A model generated the notes under the pieces. The model worked only from the letters and a program-made list of their open reading frames with translations, was not told where the DNA came from and did no database searches. A DNA stretch of 64,000 nucleotides, from positions 8,122,001 to 8,186,000 of the forward strand of contig NC_051130.1 in the NCBI RefSeq assembly GCF_014839805.1. Direction: 5' to 3'. Of this stretch, positions 37,566-46,559 are shown piece by piece. Numbering within the stretch: position 1 is the first letter of the stretch; each line of letters starts with the position of its first letter. The position numbers were made by a program, and so were the translations under genes. The DNA comes from Manduca sexta (lineage: Eukaryota > Arthropoda > Insecta > Lepidoptera > Sphingidae).

Positions 37566-37837
37566 TTTAAAGTGTTTAATTTATTCAGCTACTTTTATTT
37601 ATTTAGGCTCGTTTACAGTTGTAGTCATTTTACAAAAATACACATATACACTAGTTCAGTATAAGTTGCACAACCAACAAGCAAATATAGAAAGCAAACT
37701 ACACAAATACAAATAAAAAATATCGAAAATATTGGCTTTTGTGACTGACTATACTTTATATTTTATAATACTACCACGGCAATGTTACAATACACTCGAT
37801 GTTAAGTAAATTGAACCTTAAATTTAATGCCAATGAG

Positions 37838-38010
37838 GTCTGGCATGCCGCGACACTCGTCAATTAAGGCTTGGATAATTCAATGTATCTATGTTGACTG
37901 ATCTCGGAATGCGATTCGCCGAATCCATCCACTACGAACGTACGATGGTCGCTACTGTCGGATGCAAAATATATACGATTCCCTTGCACCAGTCGGACCA
38001 CACCCATTAG
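37838..38010 (+). repeat. Diverged 'cctgatggttagtgg'-type repeat fragment
   Basis: GACTGATCTCGGAATGCGA, then GGTCGCTACTGTCGG and AATATATACGATTCCC parallel the second half of the 29.7-kb copy, but with many changes. Confidence 0.3.
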
Positions 38011-38121
38011 TGTGATTGAGTAACAAATATTTACGTTTTTTAAGCTTTACTCTAACGGTTTTTTGAAAGATTCCTTTTCAAGATTTTAAAATATTTTCGT
38101 GGAAATCAATTTTAGATATTT

Positions 38122-38463
38122 ATGTTTGTGTGATGGATGCGGCGATAGCCAAGTTGGGTGTGGAATGGATTGCCGAGACGAATGTCCGCAGGTTCGAATC
38201 CCAAGGGCACACACGTTCGACTTTTCTAAACTGATTCTTTGTGAATTATCGCTTTCTTTACCGGTGAAGGAAAACATCGTGAGGAAACCTGCATACCTAA
38301 GAAGTTCTCTATAGGAATTTTGGGGGTGTGTGAAGTCTACCATAACGCACTAGGCCAGCGTGGCGGACTAAGGCCTAATCCCTCTCAGTAGTAGAGGAGG
38401 CCGTGCCCAGCAGTGGGGCAGTATATAATACAGAGCTGATATTATTGTTTATATTATTATTAC
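38122..38463 (+). mobile_element. tRNA-derived SINE (family A), full length
   Basis: The A box TAGCCAAGTTGG lies at 38146-38157 and a perfect B box GGTTCGAATCC at 38191-38201. The body has GAAGGAAAACATCGTGAGG and GGCCTAATCCCTCTCAGTAG, and the tail ends CAGAGCTGATATTATT. AGATATTT on both sides (38114-38121 and 38464-38471) may be the target duplication. Both internal promoter boxes are intact here. Confidence 0.85.
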
Positions 38464-38471
38464 AGATATTT

Positions 38472-41400
38472 TAATTACAGAGCATTCTATGTGCTACAAT
38501 ATCACCGTTCTACATTATTCCACTTATAGTTTAAGCCTTCTTACTCATAAGTTTTGACAAGATTTCAGAACTTCTTGATTAGAACTAGGCATGCATTATA
38601 ATGTACATCGTGTTGATTGTTGACGAACTAGATTGTATAACTTTGAATTGAACTACCCGCAACTACTAACAACATTTATTTATTTATTTTTGTAACAGCC
38701 AAAAATATCAATATCTTGTCAATCAAAATCAAACTTAACTACTTCAGACATAAGTATACTGTTTGAATTTTGATGGGTCATATTGTAAAATATCACCAAT
38801 TAGTCCCCATCACTAGTGCCAGAATACGGGCCGTATTGTTTACGAACGGCGTCTCTCCGGGCAGCTGATTAATTCGTGAAACTAGTCCCACAGTGCCGTC
38901 CTCCCAAACCGCAGGATCATAAGCCTCACGATTAAAACACGAGTAGTTCTGTCCAGGGACGTATTCTGGCATTTGAGATGGGGGTTGTATTGTATAAATT
39001 TACGAAGGTTTTAAGTTGACATAATCAGTTATTTGTTATATAAATATTAGGGTTATGAAAAACATTTTTATACAGAAAATATGTACGAGTATATTTATTA
39101 TGCTAAAATATATTAAACATAACTTCGTAATGTTTGGGCCTTTGTAAGTGTATAGAATATAAATAATATGAAAAAATCCATATTAATAACACTTATGACA
39201 AACACAAAATATAGAAAAAAAATATATTTTAATTATTGTTTTCCCCATTCCTAAACAACCTATTCAATATTATAACATAGTAGTCAGAAAATAAAACTGA
39301 TATTCCCTTGAGTAGGTGTCTGTATCGCGGTCGTCCCTCGAAAATCTGTGAAAATCAATAGTCGTGGCCAGAGTTGCGGAAAATCAAAACGACAATGCTG
39401 GCCATGTTGCTGCCTCCTCCGGAATGGAGTTTTTTAATACCCGGTGATCTATAGATGTGGTGTTAGATAACGCCTGAGAGGCAGAGGTACAAATACTAAG
39501 TATGTAGTTTATTTTTTATAATGGCCATATTAGGCATAAATTATGTTGGGTAACTTATTCGGATTTTTTTAATACTCGTCACGTTGATTTCACTGCCTTA
39601 ATACCAATGCCTTTAGATCTATTTTTCGAGACTAAATTTATTGCTACAGCTCATAGTATTATATTATAAATAACGATCACCTTTATTAAACACCATCTTA
39701 AATATCAACCTAATTTTAGATTAAATATACATTTAGAAAGATCGATTCTTTCTGTAAGGTAATGTGCTACGGCCTACGCGGTCATCGACTTTATTCGTAG
39801 CAATACGTAGTTTGTAACCAAAATATCGTAGACATTATCGCTACAACACTTGACAGAGCTACAAACGAAAAACAAAACAATATACGTGTTAATAAAGAAC
39901 TAATTCGAATGGCACATTAATATTCCAAAGAGAAGATAGCACGTTAACAGCAAGGAACATAACAATCAGCGTAATATGAGACCGCGAATTGTGATAACTT
40001 CGCAGACATTTTCTTGGGATGAAATCGTCATTTCAAATTGAGAATGGTTTTTTGCGTGCCGTCGAGAATACGAGATGAAGGAGTTCATGTGAGGGGAGAG
40101 TTGGGGGTGAACGCTCCTGTAACCGAAGATAATTGGTGAGACTGTTAATCATTCGAAATTCAAAATAATGTGTGTTGTGTGTTTAATTACGTTTTTTTTT
40201 TCTTATAAACTGATTGACTATGTTTTATAATTATTATGCATTTGTGTTTTCATAAGGCTTTTTTCTTATGATGTTGATAAGAGAGTAAATTAAATAATTA
40301 TTTTATTATTAAAAATAGCTTAGATATTCTTTGAGCTTAAGATGTAATTTAAAATTATAGTACCGTTTCTTATTTTATAATCCTTCCGTTTGTCATATTT
40401 GTAGTTAGACAACATTTATCAAGAGCAAACGCGTGAACACAAGCCGTCAAAATAAAAAATAAGCACGATCCATTTCCAAAAATTCCTCGCAGACCTAAAC
40501 CTATTGCAATGGCTACGTTACCCGGCGAACGTTTAAAACTTCTCCACTTTTTTCTACACTCAACACTTTTCCGGCCATTAAAAATTCAACCGGGGCCCTA
40601 AAAGGCGGAACTCGGATCCATCGCTTTAGAATAGCTGTGACGAAGGCTAACTAATTGGATCCGAATCAAACCCGTTATACTTAGCGCGTTTAGTACGATA
40701 ACTGGATTTTTTTACTTGCCAAGTTGCCAGACTAATCGTTTTTGATAAACAGATTATTATGGCCGTGAATTTGCGAAAGCCCTAATGACAGTTTTCCAAT
40801 TAGTGAAAGTTGGAAATATTTTAATGAGATTCGACTGGACTAACCTTTTTTGGTATTAACTATATTCATATTCATATCTACGTAATTCATTTAATTTGAA
40901 CGTGAAATATTTATTGAATTAAATATTCTTTAATTGTTTTAGTTTATGAATATTTATATGATTGATGAATGAATTAGCTTAAATTGTGCCTTGCGGTGGC
41001 TTCATAACCAAATATATTAATCACATTTAATTTATAGTAGAGAGGCTTTAACGTTCTTTTTTAAAATTTTCAAAATCAGAACACAACTTTAACGTTATTA
41101 AAAAAATCACATCTTACTTTCCCTTGTTTACTCAATCACAAAAACAATACAATACGCGAGGTACAACGAAATAAAGCAAGACCATCAATCTTCGTCCAGC
41201 GGCGACTCATCGGCCGAAAAAAAATCAAAAAGCCAACCCGCCGACAACAACAGAATACAGATGCCCTCTCAAGATTCCCGCCGAAAGACTCGCCATTATC
41301 GACTTAGCCCCTCCCGGGGGGCAATGGTGTTTACTTGTTTATTTTTACGGTATAACTATAGATAGGTAGTTCAACCATTATTGCGATCGATATGGCTTTC

Positions 41401-41505
41401 GTTAAGTAGCGTCAATTTTGGAAGTCGTAAGCGTTTTGTCTAGACGGGAAAGAATGCAATTTTTATACACAAAATATCCATAACTTGTATCGGCTATCTA
41501 TATTC
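38472..41505. other. Long non-coding stretch
   Basis: No gene or repeat supported. CpG-containing patches occur at 38810-38960, 40440-40690 and 41160-41330. Confidence 0.4.
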
Positions 41506-41514
41506 GTAAATATC

Positions 41515-41824
41515 AAGCTATTTTTTTTAATGCCTTGAATGACAAGACAAGCTTGCCGTTCGCCTGATTGTAAGCGATACGACCGACCATAAACAGTATA
41601 AACACCATCCAATACGTTGAATTACAAAGTATTGAGCGGTATTCCATTGCGTTCGCCATTCTAAAACATGATCTGTAAAGGCTTACTATGTCCAATAGTT
41701 ACACTGGCTACAATGTTCTTCAAACCGGAACACAACAATGACTACACTGCTGCTTGGCAGCAGAAATAGACATTGCGGTGGTATCTACACAGATGGACTC
41801 TCACATATGAGGGACCTACCACCA
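41515..41824 (-). mobile_element. Short retroposon, 'ctggtggtag' family, copy 3, with 9-bp duplication
   Basis: A complete copy on the minus strand from CTGGTGGTAGG to a T-run (A tail) at 41521. GTAAATATC occurs at 41506-41514 and at 41825-41833, a perfect 9-bp target duplication. An open frame on each strand inside it is incidental. Confidence 0.75.
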
Positions 41825-41833
41825 GTAAATATC

Positions 41834-42507
41834 GATAAAACACAATTTGACAACGAATTCGGGCCGCAAAAGTATGATAACATATTCAAAGATACTATAC
41901 ACACGATCGTCATAGTTGAACTATTTACACTGCCATTTGAATGTTGAATTTGTAAATATTGGCCCGTTTTTGAAGGGAGTGAAGCCGAGAGATTCGGTTG
42001 AATGGCGTCATTTATTGTACTCCCCTAGAGGGCCGCGTTACTTGTAACTCCTGTAAGTGTGCCGTTTATTGACCACTTTGGGAGTCGAGTGCGTGCTGGC
42101 TACACATCGCTTTGTCAGCAAATGTGAGCGGAATACAAATTTGTTAGCTACAACTCGCAAATTGTAGATGTAAGATGTGTCTCACGTGCGTATTGCTAGC
42201 ATTGGATTTGTAGGTCAAAGTCTCCTTATGTGTCATTTTAGGTATTCGAGTTTTATAGTAACAGCTGTAGAAGATCTTTTTGAGACTAGTTGCTAACGAT
42301 TTATTGATGTTGTGGTTTTCTGAATAAATAACGAGGCTTTCTCTTTCAACGCCCAATTATTGTTTGTTCAAGAGTTCTATATATATCACGAGATTATTTT
42401 TGACACTTTTTGACGTTTTTTAAACAGAAAACTAACTAACAAAAAAACCTTTAAAATGGAATGTGTAACGTTTGTAAATTATATGTCCAAAGAGATATGT
42501 TAGTTCA
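41834..42507. other. Non-coding stretch
   Basis: Nothing supported. A 70-codon minus frame at 42144-42356 has no domain. Confidence 0.4.
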
Positions 42508-42686
42508 GGGGCCTTATTCTCTATCCCGCACGTTATTTTAACAGTGTGTAACAAGCATGTAACACAACGCATCATGTTTAGGACTATAGAAATTTGGCTT
42601 ACAGAATACCATTCCACGCACATTACTCGAAGATAACATGACTCGGCCGCGTTACGCGTTTACACTACCATACAGAATAAGGGCCC
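42508..42686. mobile_element. Small MITE with GGGSCCTTATTCT ends
   Basis: The left end GGGGCCTTATTCTCTAT and right end ATACAGAATAAGGGCCC are inverted copies; weaker inverted similarity continues inwards (GTGTGTAAC against GTTACGCG). Length about 179 bp, no coding capacity. No clear target duplication is seen. The ends resemble, but are not the same as, those of the TTA-flanked MITEs at 4.2 and 18.5 kb. Confidence 0.5.
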
Positions 42687-42777
42687 AGTCGTACAATGTA
42701 ATCAACTACTTAAATATCCGCATGTAACACGTTTATGCGAGCTTATTTACGCAAATCAAAGATTACTCTATAACATA

Positions 42778-43073
42778 ATATCAGCCCTGTCTCACTGCTG
42801 GGCACGGGCTTTCTCTATTACTAAGAGAGATAAGGTCTTAGTCTACCACACTGGCCTAGTGCAGTATGGCAGAATTTACATACCCACAAAATCCTTATAG
42901 AGAATTTACCAGGTATGCAGGTTTACTCACAATGTTTTCCTTCACCATTGAAGCAAGCGACAAATCACAAAATATACTCACAAGCTTTAGAAAAGACAGA
43001 GATGTTCTTGGGTTTTGAACTTGTGGACTTTCTTCTCGGCAGTCCATTCCACTCGCAACTAGGCTATAATTAT
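42778..43073 (-). mobile_element. tRNA-derived SINE (family A) with 9-bp duplication
   Basis: On the minus strand the copy runs from AATTATAGCCTAGTTGCG (diverged A box) through a lost B box (AAGTTCAAAACCC) to the CAGGGCTGATATTA end. A short deletion has removed the TATATAC segment of the tail. TATAACATA lies on both sides (42769-42777 and 43074-43082, overlapping the element end by a few bases). Diverged promoter boxes make it inactive. Confidence 0.75.
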
Positions 43074-43108
43074 TATAACATACATACTTTTAAATAAGAT
43101 ATATGATT

Positions 43109-43240
43109 GAAATTAAACTAATTTTCGGATTCTATCGCGGTAATTAGTGTTTTATTTTCTCCCGACGTTTCGAAGACTTTGCAGCCTTCAAAAATAAAAC
43201 ACTTATTACCGCGATAGAATCCGAAAATTAGTTTAATTTC
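43109..43240. repeat. Near-perfect hairpin repeat, 'cgacgtttcgaagac' family
   Basis: The left arm 43109-43158 and right arm 43191-43240 are 50-bp inverted repeats with one mismatch (GGTAATTAGTG against GGTAATAAGTG). The 32-bp loop holds CCCGACGTTTCGAAGAC. Further family sequence (CTAACATTCGCGTAAACAT) continues to about 43266. This is the cleanest copy of the family and would form a stable hairpin in single-stranded DNA or RNA. Confidence 0.8.
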
Positions 43241-43275
43241 TATGTCTAACATTCGCGTAAACATAAGAAATCATT

Positions 43276-44044
43276 AAGATATACGATCGCAAAAGCCCAA
43301 TCCCACTCAACCTAGCACAATACGTCATTCACAAAAACGAATAAATAATACAGAGTATCTTTATTTAAATACGTCTCGTTTTATATGTGGGTCACAAAGT
43401 AATTTATTTCATTTTTTTCGTTTGTCGTTTGCATTAATTTCGGAGGGCGACGTCTGCGGATAATGGCATTTCCAACTCGTATATTATTATCATTTTATTG
43501 AATTTATCAAGCCGCAAATATTCTATTGTGAAAAATTGACACCCAGTGTCTACTCGGCTTTCTTGGGTTTGTCGACCCCGTATTTTCTCGTTATGGTAAT
43601 GTTACTTTGTAATAGTTTATCAATTTGTGTCAAGTTTTTAGGTCATGAAATGTTTTTGTAATTCATTACCTATTTCTTTTGGCATATGGTTGCTATTAAC
43701 TTTTGAAAAATAGAATAGTAAGGCAAAATGATTATACAATACGAGACGGCAAATTCGGTGCAGTTGAAGAACCAAGAGTTTTGAGCATCTTCCGACGATC
43801 TACATAATTTCGCGAGCCTTCTTCGCTTTTTCATGGTAATTTACCTTCAATTTTCAAAACGCGGATGTAAATGGCGGAATATTTCATGCACGTACAGCGC
43901 ATACTGTCAGATAACTAATGCTTATAGTAGCTTGTTGTGTGGATTTTGAATTGAATTTGGTCACAATTTTGGTTGAATATCTGAGGCCATACTGCAGTCT
44001 AGTCTGTGACCAAACTATGCTTTATCATGGCACGTTAATAAGCA
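43276..44044. other. Non-coding stretch
   Basis: Nothing supported. Confidence 0.4.
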
Positions 44045-44045
44045 T

Positions 44046-44335
44046 ATATCGCTACGCAACTCTTCTTTGCTCATTCCTTTATATGGGGTCGGCTCTCTTA
44101 ATGTTTGCGCCAAGTTGCCCTGACTTGGGTTGTCGGTTCGGATGGTTTTTTATAAATTTTGGTCATACTGGTCCACCAAGTAGATGGAGGTCGTCCTCGC
44201 CCTTTTGTTTTCTGGAAACTCATAGCTTTTTTTGAATACATCGCTACGCAATTGCTCTTTTAATTCGTTCCTTGAAGGTAGCGGGGCATCTATGATTCGT
44301 TTACGTATTTGAGTTGTGAATGTCAGCTGCAAGTT
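44046..44335 (-). pseudogene. Possible decayed non-LTR retrotransposon 3' end
   Basis: On the minus strand the segment near 44160-44215 can be read in one frame as RGRPPSTWWTSMT, resembling the RGRPPxRWxDD stretch found near the end of many LINE reverse transcriptase proteins. The rest of the 60-codon frame at 44150-44332 shows no further match, and frame shifts would be needed. A ~50-bp direct repeat (ATCGCTACGCAA) starts at 44048 and 44241. Confidence 0.3.
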
Positions 44336-44361
44336 AGATGACCTCTTCTATGCTATCTTGT

Positions 44362-44496
44362 TAGTATTGCCTGTTTACTTGGCTTGTAAACTGTAAGTTT
44401 CAAGATTCGATTCTCGGGATAGACAAGGATCCCTTAGGATGATAAATAGCTGAAAGATATTATCTAAATACAGTTACATACATACATACATACATG
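44362..44496 (+). mobile_element. tRNA-SINE-like fragment with (TACA)n tail
   Basis: AGATTCGATTC (44403-44413) resembles a B box, preceded by TTACTTGGCTTGTA that could be an A box remnant. The segment ends with about five TACA units (44475-44494), as in lepidopteran SINEs whose tails end in short tandem repeats. Confidence 0.4.
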
Positions 44497-45599
44497 AGTT
44501 GGTTAATAAATCAATAAATATAATTGTTTAGCAAACTCAATACCGTTTGATTATTGCATCGAAAACACAATTATAGGCGACTAGTGTCAGTAATTAATAT
44601 GAACATGATTTATTGCTTGCTAAAAACAAATGAGTTTGCTAACGGTACCGACTAGCGAACGCGGCAGTGACCGCAAGCCGTCGGAAAAGATCATTTTGCA
44701 AAACGCAATTAAACTTTAACTTCATTAATGAAAATACCTTATTTTCTTTCATCCAAATAATGGGGCGGCTATATTGTTCCGAGCCAAGTCGACTCTATTG
44801 TATATTGAACAATAAACGGCGTAATTCAGTGTTCGGGCAATTGTAGAGGGACAATTTTTTTTTGAGTTTTAATTGAAGCACGTCACGAAATATTAAGTGG
44901 CTGGGGTTCTATTATTTCTAAGTTTTCTGAGAGGTCCTAATAAATTCATTGCGTTTCTTTCCCACATTAAGCATTCGGAAGTTATTGGTATGAACGTTGC
45001 TGTAGTCAAAATAAACGATTCTAATAACACGAACAAATTCAAATTTCGAATACCAGCCATAACAAAAGTCCAAACGTAGAATTTGCATGCCCTTCGTTTA
45101 AATAAGAAAAATATCTAAAACTGTGAACCTCGAGTATTTTTCTTTGTGGAACACTATCTTTCGGACAGGTGCAACCGTAGACTCGCTGTGTTTGCTCAAA
45201 TAACTCACATTGCGAATATAAAACGGGGGTACTCGTATGAAGTCTGTATGAATTCAAATAACCCGAGTCTCGTCGCGCCAAGCAAGTTTTATACAGCGCC
45301 AGTTCCGCCAGCTTTCATTGGCACTGGTCTCAGCCAATTGTCATTTTAAATCATAGGGACCCTTAATAAACGGCTCTCATGGATATATTGTCTTTCATCT
45401 TTTTAAGATTGCTTTTGTTCTGAAACCGGCTGTTTCAAATGTGGTACGTTTACATATACAAATCCATATTGTTTTCATTTACAAATACATTCTCAGTATC
45501 AATGTTTAACTTTTATTCCATTTCATTTGTTGCAGAGAGCAGAATTTGTTACACAACAATGACTATTATTAACCTATACTATTATCCTGCAATTTACAG
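44497..45599. other. Non-coding stretch
   Basis: No domain found. The frames at 44897-45079, 45039-45281 and 45146-45349 overlap on opposite strands and are unremarkable. A pyrimidine-rich stretch ending in GCAG (to about 45535) and another ending in TTACAG (45599) could act as splice acceptors for the FLYWCH-like segment that follows. Confidence 0.3.
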
Positions 45600-45788
45600 T
45601 TGTCACAAAAAAAGGGAATGGCAATCTTCATCCTTTACTACAAAGGTACAATTTTCAAAAAGCAGACAAAGACCGTCCAAAAACAGTGGGCAACGTTTAA
45701 AACTAGACGAGAGCGCTATGAGGCGAGGCTTCATTCCACCAGCGACAATATATGTGCGCTCACAAATGTTCATTTACTCCAGCCTTAA
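45600..45788 (+). pseudogene. Decayed FLYWCH-like zinc-finger exon
   Basis: The frame reads, after a possible acceptor TTTACAG, LSQKKGMAIFILYYKG, then KTVQKQW (45687), EARLHST and a final VHLLQP before TAA. This follows the FLYWCH layout (a G-x-F region, W-x-C, C-x-A-R-L-x-T, H-x-H). At the zinc positions, however, W-x-C has become W-A-T, C-x-A-R has become Y-E-A-R (TAT where TGT is expected), and H-x-H has become H-L-L; only one ligand remains. FLYWCH exons are used in insects as alternative 3' exons of mod(mdg4)-type genes and in some transposons. No ATG begins the frame, consistent with an internal or terminal exon. Assignment rests on pattern only. Confidence 0.4.
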
Positions 45789-45879
45789 CATTATAGGAAT
45801 GTCTCTGAAACAGTATTTAGTGTTGTACTAAATGTCGTGTGCCATCTGTATTTCGTTGTTAGGATTTTTGTTTACTTTT
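45789..45879. other. Flank of the copia insertion
   Basis: Unique sequence between the FLYWCH-like frame and the copia element. Its last five bases, CTTTT (45875-45879), are the left target-site duplication. Confidence 0.7.
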
Positions 45880-46078
45880 TGTTGAATGGGTACATTTATA
45901 TTTGTTTAGGGTAACATTTGTTTATATGTAATTTAATTTGTTTTTGTGGCAACACGCCTCCACTTCCTTCTTCCTGTCACGGGCTGCCGGCGAGCAGCCA
46001 CAATAATGTAGTTCTTTAAGTTTATGTTTAAGATATCAAATTAAATAACAGTGATCCGTCATAGTGGTTTTATTAACA
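45880..46078 (+). repeat. 5' LTR of the copia element
   Basis: 199 bp, beginning TGTTGAATGG and ending TATTAACA, so the termini are TGTT...AACA inverted ends. It should hold the promoter in U3 and the polyadenylation signals in R; I cannot mark the exact start site. A GC-rich patch (CGGGCTGCCGGCGAGCAGCC) is prominent in the middle. It differs from the 3' LTR only by TTTTT in place of TTTT in the GTTTTTGTGG segment. Confidence 0.97.
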
Positions 46079-46090
46079 TGGTAGCAGAGC
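46079..46090 (+). promoter_or_regulatory. Primer-binding site, initiator tRNA-Met 3' end
   Basis: TGGTAGCAGAGC directly follows the 5' LTR with no spacer. It is complementary to the 3' end of eukaryotic initiator tRNA-Met (…CUCUGCUACCA). This differs from the well-known Drosophila copia, which primes from an internal cut of the same tRNA. Confidence 0.85.
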
Positions 46091-46172
46091 GTGGTTGCCT
46101 GCAAATACAAAGAAGAAAAGAAGATATTTTCGCAAATAAAGTGGAAACGTGCTATATATGCAATAAGCAAAA

Positions 46173-46559
46173 ATGGCGTTTACTAAATGCAATGACGCAG
46201 TTATTCCAATATTCGACGGATCGGATTATAGTAGCTGGAAAATACGTATACTTAAGTTTTTGGAGTTTAAGAAATGTAAAGAAGCTGCCATACGAATCAA
46301 AAATGATTCGGATGATGTTGCAAAGTGGGAAGAGATGGATATCCAGGCAACGAACTACATTTATAGTGCAATAAGCAACAAGCAACTCGAATATATATGC
46401 GACTTAGATTCCGCATGCAAAACATTGGCAAAATTTGATGAAATGTACCTGCAGAAATCATCGGCACTACAGATTATATGTCGCAACAATGTAGAAGCAA
46501 TAAAATTATCGAACTATTCGCAAGTAAGTGTATTTTTGACGACTTTGAGAAATCAATAA
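46173..46559 (+). CDS. Copia gag, N-terminal part (broken frame)
   Basis: Encodes the capsid-forming part of the copia polyprotein. The ATG sits in a good context (AAAATGG), 94 bp after the LTR. The first ~120 residues have the copia gag layout: FDGSDYSSWKIRIL near residue 14 and a run of helices to about residue 117. The frame then meets a T-run at 46533-46537; downstream gag homology continues in the -1 frame, while this frame stops at 46557. One T too few is the simplest explanation. A programmed slip is less likely, because the site reads A-TTT-TTG, which lacks a full slippery heptamer. Confidence 0.85.
   Translation: MAFTKCNDAVIPIFDGSDYSSWKIRILKFLEFKKCKEAAIRIKNDSDDVAKWEEMDIQATNYIYSAISNKQLEYICDLDSACKTLAKFDEMYLQKSSALQIICRNNVEAIKLSNYSQVSVFLTTLRNQ

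Noticed and set aside
38191..38201. tRNA gene at the family A SINE
   Set aside because: The boxes are part of a ~330-bp SINE repeated several times in the window; no tRNA cloverleaf is present.
46533..46540. Programmed -1 frameshift between gag and pol of the copia element
   Set aside because: The site A-TTT-TTG does not form a full slippery heptamer, and the same kind of one-base shift occurs at two further A-runs where programmed slipping has no known role. A missing base is the simpler reading.
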